A stretch of 19,342 bases of DNA, taken from contig CALLKA010000037.1 of NCBI GenBank assembly GCA_938008665.1, forward strand, positions 1-19,342, read 5' to 3'. Shown piece by piece: positions 1 to 9,057 of the stretch; position 1 is the stretch's first letter; each line of letters starts with the position of its first letter. This stretch comes from an uncultured Bacteroidota bacterium (GTDB taxonomy: Bacteria; Bacteroidota; Bacteroidia; Chitinophagales; Chitinophagaceae). The notes below the pieces were generated by a model. That model had not been told where the DNA came from, did not search any database, and was given only the letters and a program-made list of their open reading frames with translations. The position numbers and the translations under genes were made by a program.

Positions 1-49
1 ACGAGATAGTACAAGGTGACTGGAGTTCAGACGTGTGCTCTTCCGATCT
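1..49. other. Illumina P7 sequencing adapter with index (artefact)
   Basis: Bases 16-49 match the standard TruSeq read-2 adapter sequence, beginning GTGACTGGAGTTC and ending CTCTTCCGATCT, and bases 1-7 (ACGAGAT) are the end of the P7 flow-cell primer. Between them, bases 8-15 (AGTACAAG) occupy the place of an 8-base i7 index. This is library DNA, not genome. Genomic sequence starts at base 50. An apparent TAG stop at 49-51, in frame with the SusD gene, is created by the adapter junction and has no biological meaning. Confidence 0.98.
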
Positions 50-1383
50 AGGATTTAGATGAGGCGATTGCAGTTTTACCAGTAACGCCAAGTGAAAGAG
101 GTAGAGCTAGCAAAGGAGCTGCACAATTTTTACAAGCAAAAGTTTACTTGACAAGAGGTTGGAATTTCAATAATTCTTTAGGTGGATCTGATGCTGATTT
201 TACAAAATCATTAGCGCTTTGTGATGCTTTAATCACTTCCAATTTATATCCTATGGAAAAAGATTGGAATACTTTATTCCCTATTCATAATAAAAATGTG
301 AATTTGGAAACCACAACATTAGCGAGCTCAGTGGTTCCTGCAAATGCAAGTAAGGAAGTTATTTTTGCTGTTCAATATGAAAATCCTGCTTTTTATAAAG
401 GCGATTTAAACTTTGATGCTGCAACTGGTATTCAAGGTAATAATATTCACAGTCAAATGGGTGGCGGACCTTCAGGAATTGCACAAATTGCTGGTGCGGC
501 TGCACCTTATAGCGTAATGAAAAATGTACATATCGTTACTTGGGCTGCTTATCGTTTGTTTGATCCAAAATTAGATGCGCGTTATGAAGGAACTTATAAC
601 AGTGTTTCTTATGCAACTACTTCTGCAGCTATTTCTTTAAAGAACAATACCTATTCATCAAATACAACTTTGAATTTTGTTAAAGGAGATACCACTGCTG
701 TAATCAGGGCTTGGAATGATCCAGTTTTATCTGCTAGTGAGCGTGGACAGAATGTGGCTGGGGGAACTAAAAAGTACCATGTAACGAATCATGATGAAAT
801 GGAAGGATATGCGCCAATTAATGCAACTACTGGTGTAAACGACAATATGTTCTGGGGTAAGCCGATGATTTGGAAATTTTTCCAACCTGGGCTTCCTACA
901 TCTGATGGTTGGGGAACTTGGAATGAGCCTTTATTCCGTTCTGCTGAATTATATTTAATGGCTGCAGAAGCAATCGTTAAAGGTGCAACAGGTGCAAAAT
1001 TAGGAACTGCCGATGTTTATTATAATATAGTATTGGATCGTGCGTTGGCTTCGAATGCGGGTAAAGCACCTGCGCGTGCTGCAAAAGCGGATGATGCTAG
1101 GGATGTACCTACAAATGTGGTTTCCTATAGAGCAACGCCTGCAACTATTTCAATTGATATGATTTTAGATGAATCAGCAAGAGAATTTTTGGGCGAGTCA
1201 TTCCGTTGGAATGATTTAAAGCGTACACAAACTTTAATTTCTCGTGGTACTAAGTACAATCCTTGGACTAAATATGGATTAGGTGGTACTGCTCAAATAA
1301 AAGCAATGCATTACTTGAGACCAATCCCTCAAGGAATGATCGATGTTACTAATCCTAAAATAGAACAGAATCCTGGTTATTAA
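50..1383 (+). CDS. SusD/RagB-like outer-membrane glycan-binding lipoprotein, 5'-truncated
   Basis: SusD proteins are surface lipoproteins that form the lid of a SusC TonB-dependent transporter and bind glycan before import. The reading frame is open from the first genomic codon (52) to TAA at 1381-1383, about 443 codons; the family is usually 500-600 residues, so the signal peptide, lipobox and first TPR helices are missing. Family marks seen: ERGRASKGAAQ followed by FLQAKVYL (about 97-150), FRSAELYLMAAEA (about 934-975), a late REFLGESFRWNDLKR segment (about 1187-1225), and the typical C-terminus with LRPIPQGMID and NPKIEQNPGY. The TTG at 148 is internal and not a start. The missing susC is expected upstream. 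A strong terminator follows, so the downstream enzymes probably need their own promoter or read-through. Confidence 0.95.
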
Positions 1384-1400
1384 TTTAGGGTAAATTTATA

Positions 1401-1455
1401 GGAAGGATTTGCACATCGTTTTATTTAAAACATGAGCAAATCCTTTCTTTTTTTT
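1401..1455 (+). terminator. Rho-independent terminator after susD
   Basis: GGAAGGATTTGC (1401-1412) pairs with GCAAATCCTTTC (1436-1447), a 12-bp stem with one G-T wobble, followed directly by eight T (1448-1455). The loop can extend the helix further: CAT/ATG (1414-1416 with 1432-1434) and GTTTT/AAAAC (1418-1422 with 1427-1431) around one bulged C. It lies 17 bases after the SusD stop and should end or attenuate the susCD transcript. Confidence 0.85.
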
Positions 1456-1461
1456 GCGCCA

Positions 1462-1503
1462 TTTTGGAGCATTTTTTTTATATTTATTTGAACTAACGCG
1501 TTA
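1462..1503 (+). promoter_or_regulatory. Possible promoter and palindromic operator before the GH92 operon
   Basis: After the terminator, TTTTG (1462-1466) and TTTATTTG (1483-1490) resemble the Bacteroidota -33 TTG and -7 TAnnTTTG elements, with one mismatch in the -7 box and a short 16-base spacer. Immediately downstream, about where transcription would start, is a perfect 10-base palindrome TAACGCGTTA (1494-1503), a plausible repressor site. The region is very T-rich, so chance matches to the promoter boxes are likely; the palindrome is the firmer observation. Confidence 0.35.
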
Positions 1504-1514
1504 AATTTTACTTT

Positions 1515-3902
1515 ATGTCCATCAAAAAATCAAATCTCCTTTTAGTAATTGTATTATTTCAGTTTTTATTCGCCTCTGCGCAAAAAAATAGCGCTAGTGT
1601 TGTAGCGAAATCTAGTTTGGTTGCGCCATTGGTGGATGCAGCTAACTCAAGGTTTTTTTACTTCAATTCCGCTACTAGGCCATTTGGTATGGTCAATCTG
1701 AGTCCTGATATGAACTTAAGAGGAACTTGGAATACCGGCTATCGCTATAATGAGGATACCATTAGATGTTTTAGTCATATACATTGTTGGGAAATGTCAG
1801 GAATTCCTGTTTTACCCACCACTGGAATATTTAAAGGGCATTTAGGACCTGATACCTATGGGTCAAGTTATACGCATGCGGATGAAGTTGCTAAAGCAGG
1901 TTATCACAAAGTGGTGCTAAAAGATTATGCAATCACTGCAGAATTAACTTCAACAAACCGGGTAGGTTTTCATAGATATACTTATCCAAAATCGGATGAC
2001 AGTTATATCATATTTGATTTTACAACAGTATTAGGTTCTTCCGAAACACAATCAAGTAAAGTAAATAAAGCGAATGATCATCGCATTGAAGGAGAAGTGA
2101 CCATGGCTGCAACCATTCGTCGACCAAAACCGATTACCGTTTATTTTGTTGCAGAATTTGATAAACCATTTACCACATTTGGCGGTTGGAGAAAGGGAGT
2201 GGTTATACCTTCCCTAAGTTCCTTAGAGGGTGAAAAAACTGGGGTGTTTGTTAAGTTTAATACCACCCAAGGAGAAAAGAGATTAATGAAAGTAGCTATC
2301 TCATATGTTAGTGTTGCAGAAGCACAAAATAATTTAAAGTCAGAATTACCTGCTTGGAATTTTGATGAAATTGTAAAACAATCTGCACAAAATTGGGATG
2401 TGATGTTGGGTAGGATTGATGTGGAAGGGGGTACTAAAGTACAACAACAACGATTTTATACGGATTTATTTCATGCATTACAAGGTAGACGCATTGTAAG
2501 TGATGTAAGTGGTACTTATATTGATAATACGGGAGTTGCTCCATTGAAAAAACAAGTTAAATTAGATGCCAATGGTAAACCTAAATTTAACATGTATAAT
2601 TCTGATTCCTTCTGGGGAGCGCAATGGTCATTAAATACACTTTGGCATTTGGTATATCCTGAAATCACAGAGGAATTTATTAACTGTATGTTACAGATGT
2701 ATGATGATGGAGGTTTAGTACCAAGAGGGCCATCTGGGGGTAATTATACTTATGTAATGACAGGGGCTGCTACAACTCCGTTTATCACCAGTGCTTATTT
2801 AAAAGGAATTAAAGGGTTTGATATTAATAAGGCATATGAAGGTATACGTAAAGATCATTTTCCTGGAGGAATGATGAGTAAAGCAGGATATGAGCACAAC
2901 ACATTTAAAGGAGGGGGCATTGAAGAATATATGGCGCTAGGGTATGTACCTTTTCCATTAACACCTATTAAATATGGATTTCACCAAGATGGTGCTGCGC
3001 AAACATTGGAGTATGCCTATCAGGATTATGCATTAGCACAAATGGCTAAAGTATTGAATAAAAAAGAGGATTATGATTTATTTAGTTTGCGTGCTAACAA
3101 CTATAAAAATTTATTTAATAAAGAAATTGGTTGGATGTGGTCTAAAAATAAAAAAGGAGAATGGAATCAGCCGATTGATATTTTAGATTATGAAAAAGGT
3201 TGGGTGGAAGGTAACGCGGCGCAATACACTTGGTTTGTGCCTCACGATGTTCCTGGTTTAATTAATTTAATGGGTGGAAACGATGCATTTACAACCAAGC
3301 TTAATGAATCCTTTACCAAAGCCCGTGTTCATAATTTTGTTTCAGGTAAATCTGAAAATCCAGTCGATCAAAAATTAATCAGACGCGTTTATATAAATTA
3401 TGGCAATCAACCATGTATGCAAACACCTTTCTTATTCAACTATGCAGGTAAGCCTTGGTTAACACAATACTGGACCAGACAATTAATTGATTCTGTGTAT
3501 GCTGGTATTTCACCACAAAAAGGATACAGTGGGGATGAGGATCAAGGACTAATGGGTTCTTTGGCTGTTTTATTAAAAATAGGATTATTCTCCACTGATG
3601 GGGGTACTTCTGCAAAGCCATTCTACGAAATGACCAGTCCGTTGTTTGATAAAGTCACGATACAATTAAATCCAAAATATTACCCAGGAAAAAAAGTAAC
3701 CATTCAAACAAAAAATAATGGGCCTAATAACGTTTACATTCAGTCAACACAGATGAACGGAAAATCATTTAACATGCCATGGATCATGCATGATGATTTA
3801 ATTAAAGGGGGTTTGTTGGAAATAAATATGGGCGCAACTCCGAATACAAAATGGGGGATTGAAACTTTAAATGCACCTGTTTCCACGCTTCAAAAAAAAT
3901 AA
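1515..3902 (+). CDS. GH92-family glycoside hydrolase, divergent (alpha-mannosidase-like), secreted
   Basis: GH92 enzymes are calcium-dependent exo-acting alpha-mannosidases with an N-terminal beta-sandwich and an (alpha/alpha)6 catalytic domain. This 795-residue protein has a Sec signal peptide (cleavage near residue 22, ASAQ) and the family's order of motifs: RPFGMVNLSPD (55-65), CFSHIH (85-90), LTSTNRVGFHRYTYP (144-158), EEYMALGYVP (470-479), WVEGNAAQYTWFVPHD (563-578), YGNQP then FNYAGKPWLTQ (629-652) and GYSGDEDQG (670-678). E565 sits where the catalytic acid lies, and D674 with D676 where the base pair lies. Length is usual. Odd: the common W-D-x-Y-R stretch reads SFWGAQW (365-371), and the GNET and H-x(n)-D positions nearby are changed (GGNYTYVMTGAAT), so specificity may differ from mannose. 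It heads a six-gene block and is followed 29 bases later by a sulfatase. Confidence 0.85.
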   Translation: MSIKKSNLLLVIVLFQFLFASAQKNSASVVAKSSLVAPLVDAANSRFFYFNSATRPFGMVNLSPDMNLRGTWNTGYRYNEDTIRCFSHIHCWEMSGIPVLPTTGIFKGHLGPDTYGSSYTHADEVAKAGYHKVVLKDYAITAELTSTNRVGFHRYTYPKSDDSYIIFDFTTVLGSSETQSSKVNKANDHRIEGEVTMAATIRRPKPITVYFVAEFDKPFTTFGGWRKGVVIPSLSSLEGEKTGVFVKFNTTQGEKRLMKVAISYVSVAEAQNNLKSELPAWNFDEIVKQSAQNWDVMLGRIDVEGGTKVQQQRFYTDLFHALQGRRIVSDVSGTYIDNTGVAPLKKQVKLDANGKPKFNMYNSDSFWGAQWSLNTLWHLVYPEITEEFINCMLQMYDDGGLVPRGPSGGNYTYVMTGAATTPFITSAYLKGIKGFDINKAYEGIRKDHFPGGMMSKAGYEHNTFKGGGIEEYMALGYVPFPLTPIKYGFHQDGAAQTLEYAYQDYALAQMAKVLNKKEDYDLFSLRANNYKNLFNKEIGWMWSKNKKGEWNQPIDILDYEKGWVEGNAAQYTWFVPHDVPGLINLMGGNDAFTTKLNESFTKARVHNFVSGKSENPVDQKLIRRVYINYGNQPCMQTPFLFNYAGKPWLTQYWTRQLIDSVYAGISPQKGYSGDEDQGLMGSLAVLLKIGLFSTDGGTSAKPFYEMTSPLFDKVTIQLNPKYYPGKKVTIQTKNNGPNNVYIQSTQMNGKSFNMPWIMHDDLIKGGLLEINMGATPNTKWGIETLNAPVSTLQKK

Positions 3903-3931
3903 AATGAATTTGTTACATCTAAATTTTTAAT

Positions 3932-5506
3932 ATGAGCAATAAAAAAATATTTTTAAAACAACTTCGAAAAATTGGAGCTGTTGTTTTTGTTATTTGTTTG
4001 TTCGTTGTTAAAATCAATGCGCAAAATAAATCAAGCCTGCCTAATATTGTTTATATTTTAGCAGATGATTTAGGCTATGGAGATGTATTTGTGAACAATC
4101 CAGAAAGTAAAATTAATACGCCTAATATTGATAAATTAGCTGCACAAGGAATGAGGTTTACCGATGCGCATACCACTTCCTCAGTTTGCACTCCCTCTCG
4201 TTATTCCATTATGACTGGATCTTATCCTTGGCGTAGTCGTTTACCCATTGGGGTGTTAAGAGGGTATAGTAGAACTTTGATTAATCCACAACAGCAAACC
4301 ATTGCCAATTTATTAAAAACAAAAAACTACCAAACTGGTGTAGTAGGTAAATGGCATTTGGGGGTAGATTGGGTTTTGAAAGAAGCTTTTAAGGATTCCA
4401 TTAACCCAAGCTATAACAAGGATAACATGTATGGCATCAGAGATGAAATGAATCCCAATCAAATCAATTTTGATAAAGCTCCAACTGCAGGGCCTTTGTC
4501 ACAAGGTTTTGATTATTCCTATATTTTACCTGCATCATTGGATATGCCACCTTATTGTTATTTGGAGAATGATCAATTAACAGAATTGCCTACAGGATTT
4601 ACGCCCGGTAATAAATTAGAATCAGGCTATACTGGCCCATTTTGGAGACCAGGTTTAATGTCGCCTTCTTTTGATTTTGTAAATGTATTACCTACGTTTA
4701 CCAATAAAGCGATTTCGTTTATACAGAAGCAAGAAAAATCAAAAAACCCTTATTTTTTATATTTCCCAATGCCAGCACCACATACGCCATGGATGCCGAC
4801 AGATAAATACAAAGGCAAATCCAAAGCAGGAGAATATGGAGATTATGTAATGATGGTAGATGATGCAGTGGGTTCAATTTTGAAAGTGCTTGATAGTTTA
4901 GGGATGTCCAAGAATACCTTAGTTATATTCGCTAGCGATAATGGACCTTATTGGAGAGAAAATTTTGTAGCTGAATTTAATCACAAATCAGCGGGTGAAT
5001 TCAGGGGAATGAAAGGGGATGCTTTTGAAGGTGGGCATCGGGTACCATTTATAGTAAGCTATCCTGGTAAAGTGAAAGCAGGTACTGTGAGCAATGCGCC
5101 AACTACTTTAGCAAATTTAATGGCTACTTGCGCGGAGTTAATTGGTAACACAGCGCCTGAATTTAATACAGCAGATAGTTATTCAATACTTCCTATTTTA
5201 ACAGGAAAAGCAACCATTGTAAAAAATCAGCCTGCAATTATCAATATCTCATCAAAAGGATATTTTAATATCAAAAAAGACAATTGGAAATTAATTACAA
5301 AATTAGGGTCGGGTGGTTTTTCAGCACCCGTTGAAATTAAGCCAAAACCAGGGGAGCCGATGGGTCAGTTATACAATTTGGCAACCGATATCAGTGAACA
5401 GCACAATGTCTATAATCAATATCCAGAAAAGGTGAAAGAATTAACGGAGCTACTTGAAAAAATTCAAAGAACCCCAGCTAATAAGAAGGTAAATATTTTA
5501 GAGTAA
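3932..5506 (+). CDS. Secreted S1-family (formylglycine) sulfatase
   Basis: S1 sulfatases hydrolyse sulfate esters, here most likely on a sulfated glycan in the periplasm. The 524-residue protein has a signal peptide of about 31 residues (ending INAQ). The active-site signature CTPSR (86-90) contains the cysteine that is matured to formylglycine. Other expected ligands are present: D45-D46 (ADDLGYGD), K140 and H142 (GKWHLG), H284 (PAPHTPW), D336-N337 (SDNGP) and K361 (MKGDAFEGG). Length is normal and all key residues are intact, so it should be active. The S1 subfamily, and thus which sugar hydroxyl is desulfated, cannot be told by eye. A maturase (anSME or FGE) is required and not encoded here. 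The esterase gene begins 10 bases after its stop. Confidence 0.95.
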   Translation: MSNKKIFLKQLRKIGAVVFVICLFVVKINAQNKSSLPNIVYILADDLGYGDVFVNNPESKINTPNIDKLAAQGMRFTDAHTTSSVCTPSRYSIMTGSYPWRSRLPIGVLRGYSRTLINPQQQTIANLLKTKNYQTGVVGKWHLGVDWVLKEAFKDSINPSYNKDNMYGIRDEMNPNQINFDKAPTAGPLSQGFDYSYILPASLDMPPYCYLENDQLTELPTGFTPGNKLESGYTGPFWRPGLMSPSFDFVNVLPTFTNKAISFIQKQEKSKNPYFLYFPMPAPHTPWMPTDKYKGKSKAGEYGDYVMMVDDAVGSILKVLDSLGMSKNTLVIFASDNGPYWRENFVAEFNHKSAGEFRGMKGDAFEGGHRVPFIVSYPGKVKAGTVSNAPTTLANLMATCAELIGNTAPEFNTADSYSILPILTGKATIVKNQPAIINISSKGYFNIKKDNWKLITKLGSGGFSAPVEIKPKPGEPMGQLYNLATDISEQHNVYNQYPEKVKELTELLEKIQRTPANKKVNILE

Positions 5507-5516
5507 TTAAATAAAA

Positions 5517-7040
5517 ATGGCAAAATCACTTTTTCGGTTTAAAAATTACCCACTTATAATTTTACTATTATTATGTTGTATACAATTATCTGCGCAGGAT
5601 AATTTTAATATTAAGGTAAAAGTATCGGTATCCGATGTTGTAAAAAAAACATTTAAGAAAGGGGGGCGTTTATTATTTCATTTAACTTCTCAAATCGATA
5701 AAGAGCCGCGCAGTAATTCAGAAGTTACCATTGGATATACCCCAGAAGTTTGGGACTCAAATAAACCATTGATCATTAACACAAAAAGTAAAAATGTTTT
5801 AATGAATGGGGCAAAAAAGTTAGTAGGGCACTATGGTCAAAAATATTTTATTCAAGTTGTTTACAAGCAGAATGAATCAGATGGCAATGAAAATGTGGAA
5901 GGTAACTTATACAGTAATGTTGATTCCTTTTTATTGACTAATAATGCAAATGTGCAGCTTACTTTAAAATCAATAATACCTGCAAATAGTATAATCAATC
6001 ATCCGCATGTTAAAGCGGTAACCCTTACAAGCAAGTATTTGTCTGATTTTTTTGGTACTCCTCGACAAATTAAAGCGTCGATACTTTTACCATCAGGTTA
6101 TTTTACAAACCCCACAAAAAATTATCCAATTTGTTATCGTGTACCTGGATTAAATGGAAGATATACTGCTATTAATAATTTGGTGAACAGAAAGGAATTT
6201 GCAGATTGGTGGTTTTCAGCAGAGGCGCCACAAGTAATTTATGTTTTTTTAGATTCTCAAGGACCATTTGGTGATACTTACCAAATGGACTCAGAAAACA
6301 ATGGCCCTTGTGGAAAAGCGCTTACGGAAGAATTAATCCCTGCGATAGAAAAGTTGGTGCAATATAATCCTGTATCTAAAAAAAGGTATGTGGTAGGCGC
6401 TTCTACTGGGGGATGGGTTGCGATGGGACTGCAAATATTTTATCCAGATTTTTTTGATGGCACTTGGTCATATAGTCCAGATCCACTGGAGTTTGAACAT
6501 TATGGCTTAATTGACATCTATCATGACAGCACTATTTTTTACAACAAGTTTGGTTATTTACAGCCAGGCAGGCGCACTACCAATGGAGAGCCAACTTTAT
6601 CCATGAAGGATTGGATTAATAATGAAAACACCAATAGTAGAACCGGTGATTATCGTGTTTCGGGAGGACAGTTTGGTGCTTATAATGCTGTATTTGGACC
6701 CAAAGCAGAAGATGGTTTACCTTCTTTAATGTTTGATCCCAAAACAGGGGTGATTGATCATGCAATTGCAAAACAATGGGAGAAATATGATTTGAAAAAA
6801 GTGGTTGAAAAAAATTGGGCAACTTTGGGACCAAAATTGCAAGGTAAAATTTGGATATGGACAGGCGATATGGATGGATTGTACTCCAATGTATCCACGC
6901 GCTATTTTAAAAAATTTTTAGATAGCACAACCAATCCAGTCTCAGATGCAAAGATAAGTTTTACGCCAATGGCGGGACATACGCAGGAATGGAATGATAT
7001 GAATGTTTTAAAAATGGTTGCAGCAAAAGCAAAAAATTAA
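5517..7040 (+). CDS. Secreted CE1-like alpha/beta-hydrolase esterase
   Basis: The 507-residue protein has a signal peptide (about 1-26, ending LSAQ), a beta-rich N-terminal segment of unknown role (about 28-165), and an esterase-type alpha/beta-hydrolase domain (about 180-507). The nucleophile elbow GASTGGW (294-300) gives S296; D451 or D453 (WTGDMDG) and H488 (MAGHTQEW) are likely triad partners, and RVPGLNG (208-214) could form the oxyanion hole. The domain resembles the D-type esterase family that includes CE1 feruloyl and acetyl esterases. In this locus it probably removes acyl or aryl ester decorations so that glycosidases gain access. The substrate is not identifiable. It lies 3 bases from the next gene, a sign of translational coupling. 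Confidence 0.75.
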   Translation: MAKSLFRFKNYPLIILLLLCCIQLSAQDNFNIKVKVSVSDVVKKTFKKGGRLLFHLTSQIDKEPRSNSEVTIGYTPEVWDSNKPLIINTKSKNVLMNGAKKLVGHYGQKYFIQVVYKQNESDGNENVEGNLYSNVDSFLLTNNANVQLTLKSIIPANSIINHPHVKAVTLTSKYLSDFFGTPRQIKASILLPSGYFTNPTKNYPICYRVPGLNGRYTAINNLVNRKEFADWWFSAEAPQVIYVFLDSQGPFGDTYQMDSENNGPCGKALTEELIPAIEKLVQYNPVSKKRYVVGASTGGWVAMGLQIFYPDFFDGTWSYSPDPLEFEHYGLIDIYHDSTIFYNKFGYLQPGRRTTNGEPTLSMKDWINNENTNSRTGDYRVSGGQFGAYNAVFGPKAEDGLPSLMFDPKTGVIDHAIAKQWEKYDLKKVVEKNWATLGPKLQGKIWIWTGDMDGLYSNVSTRYFKKFLDSTTNPVSDAKISFTPMAGHTQEWNDMNVLKMVAAKAKN

Positions 7041-7043
7041 TTT

Positions 7044-9044
7044 ATGAAAAGGAGATTTTTAATCGGATTATTTTTTTTAGTAGCAAGTTTAACTAGTCAA
7101 GCGCAAAAAACAAATCAAATTTGGTTGGATGATTTAGACATTCCCGCATTCTCAGATGGTATTCCTGGGGTATCAACGAAAGCTAGTGCTAGCGGTGAGC
7201 CAATTCAATTAGGCGGTGTAAAATATAGTAGAGGACTTGGAATAAGTCAAATAGGACTAATGGTTTTTCAACTAGATGGAAATGCGACACAGTTTTCTGC
7301 AATCGTAGGAGCAGATGACAATGCGAATAAAGCAACAGAAACACATTTCTATATTTTAGGTGACAGGAAAATATTATTTGAATCAGGGGCAATGAAAGTA
7401 GGGGATGTGCCTAAAAAAGTTAATATCAATTTAGTTGGGGTAAAACGTTTCGGAATTTTAGTTAAAACGGAAGCTTCTTCACAAAAGTTTTATTCTGATA
7501 TTGCGAATGCACAATTTACCATGTTGGAAAATAAAATACCACAACCCATTGCGAATGATGGGGAAAGATATATTCTTACGCCAGCTGTAGCAAAAACACC
7601 CAGAATTAATTCACCTAAAATATTTGGTGCAAAACCAGGAAGCCCCTTTTTATTTACCGTGGTAGCAACTGGGGAAGCTCCAATTTCTTATTCAGTGGAT
7701 CATTTACCGAATGGTTTAACGATTGATTCCAAAACAGGAATCATAACTGGAGTTCTAAATAAAAAGGGCACATATTTAGTTACGATGAAAGCAAGTAACA
7801 ATTTTGGTGCTGCACAAAAGCAGTTGACTATCAAAATTGGTGATACAATTTCATTAACACCACCGATTGGATGGAATGGTTGGAATTCGTGGGCAAGATT
7901 AATTGATAGAGAAAAAGTGATTGCATCAGCGAATGCAATGGTTAATATGGGTTTAAGCAAGCATGGTTGGACTTATATTAATATTGATGATGGCTGGCAG
8001 GGATACAGAACTGCCAATAATTATGCATTGCAACCCAATAAAAAATTCCCAGATTTTAAAGGGATGATTGATGAAATACATAGTAAAGGACTTAAGTTGG
8101 GATTGTATTCAACGCCTTGGATTACCAGTTATGCAGGATTTGGGGGTGGCTCTTCTAATTTTGAAGACGGCGCTTTGCCGGATACAATCATTAATAACAA
8201 AAGGTCATTTAGGTATATCGGAAAATATCGTTTTGAAAAGCAAGATGCCATTCAAATGGCACAATGGGGAGTTGATTATTTAAAATATGATTGGAGAATT
8301 GAATTAGGGTCTGCGGAAAGAATGTCTGAAGCTTTAAAAAACTCAGGACGTGATATTATATATAGTTTGTCCAATTCAGCACCATTTAGTCAAGTTAAAG
8401 ATTGGGCGCGAATATCAGAAGCTTGGCGCACAGGACCTGATATCAGAGATAGTTGGCTTAGTTTATATGTATCCGCATTTACATTAGATAAATGGGGCCC
8501 TTATGGCGGTCCAGGTCATTGGAATGATCCAGACATGATGATATTAGGCAATGTTACTACTGGTGCTAAATTACATCCAACACGTTTAACACCCAATGAG
8601 CAATACAGTCATGTGAGTTTATTTAGTTTATTGGCTGGCCCAATATTGATTGGTTGTCCTATTGAGCAATTAGATGCTTTCACTTTAAATTTGTTGTCCA
8701 ATGATGAAGTGATTGAAGTAAATCAGGATCCATTGGGTAAATCTGCAAGATTGGTTTTGGAAGAGCAGGGGGTACAAGTTTGGTTAAAGCAATTGGAGGA
8801 TGGCGCATATGCGGTAGGTATATTTAATACCGCTGATTTTGGTAAAACACCTGCTTCCTATTTCAGGTGGGAGGATGAGCAAGCAGCAATCTATACCTTA
8901 GATTTTAATAAACTAAAATTAAAAGGGTTATTCAATGTCCGTAATGTTTGGACGCAAAAAGAAGTAGGCGCGAATGCAAAGAGTTTTAAAGCAATAGTAC
9001 CACATCATGGTGTAGTGCTATTAAAATTGACGCCAACGAAATAA
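7044..9044 (+). CDS. GH27 alpha-galactosidase-like enzyme with NPCBM and Ig-like domains
   Basis: GH27 retaining enzymes remove terminal alpha-galactose, alpha-GalNAc or beta-L-arabinopyranose. Domain order in this 666-residue secreted protein (signal peptide about 1-21, TSQAQ): an NPCBM-like carbohydrate-binding module (about 25-155), a putative-Ig domain (about 190-265, with LPNGLTID then TGIITGVL), the GH27 barrel from PPIGWNGWNSW (273-283), and a C-terminal beta domain (about 560-664). The nucleophile is D416 in YLKYDWR and the acid/base D466 in WRTGPDI; INIDDGW (313-319) and GHWNDPDM (491-498) are further hallmarks. YDWR replaces the more common YDNC, as in many NPCBM-linked members, so galactose is probable but the exact sugar is open. 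Confidence 0.9.
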   Translation: MKRRFLIGLFFLVASLTSQAQKTNQIWLDDLDIPAFSDGIPGVSTKASASGEPIQLGGVKYSRGLGISQIGLMVFQLDGNATQFSAIVGADDNANKATETHFYILGDRKILFESGAMKVGDVPKKVNINLVGVKRFGILVKTEASSQKFYSDIANAQFTMLENKIPQPIANDGERYILTPAVAKTPRINSPKIFGAKPGSPFLFTVVATGEAPISYSVDHLPNGLTIDSKTGIITGVLNKKGTYLVTMKASNNFGAAQKQLTIKIGDTISLTPPIGWNGWNSWARLIDREKVIASANAMVNMGLSKHGWTYINIDDGWQGYRTANNYALQPNKKFPDFKGMIDEIHSKGLKLGLYSTPWITSYAGFGGGSSNFEDGALPDTIINNKRSFRYIGKYRFEKQDAIQMAQWGVDYLKYDWRIELGSAERMSEALKNSGRDIIYSLSNSAPFSQVKDWARISEAWRTGPDIRDSWLSLYVSAFTLDKWGPYGGPGHWNDPDMMILGNVTTGAKLHPTRLTPNEQYSHVSLFSLLAGPILIGCPIEQLDAFTLNLLSNDEVIEVNQDPLGKSARLVLEEQGVQVWLKQLEDGAYAVGIFNTADFGKTPASYFRWEDEQAAIYTLDFNKLKLKGLFNVRNVWTQKEVGANAKSFKAIVPHHGVVLLKLTPTK

Positions 9045-9057
9045 TCAATATAACTGT

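Noticed and set aside
148..150. TTG as start of the SusD gene
   Set aside because: The frame continues upstream to base 52 with typical SusD sequence (DLDEAIAVLP and ERGRASKG), so the TTG codes an internal leucine.
8068..8283. 71-codon plus-strand open frame
   Set aside because: It is inside the GH27 gene in another frame. GH27 motifs on both sides show that the main frame is intact.
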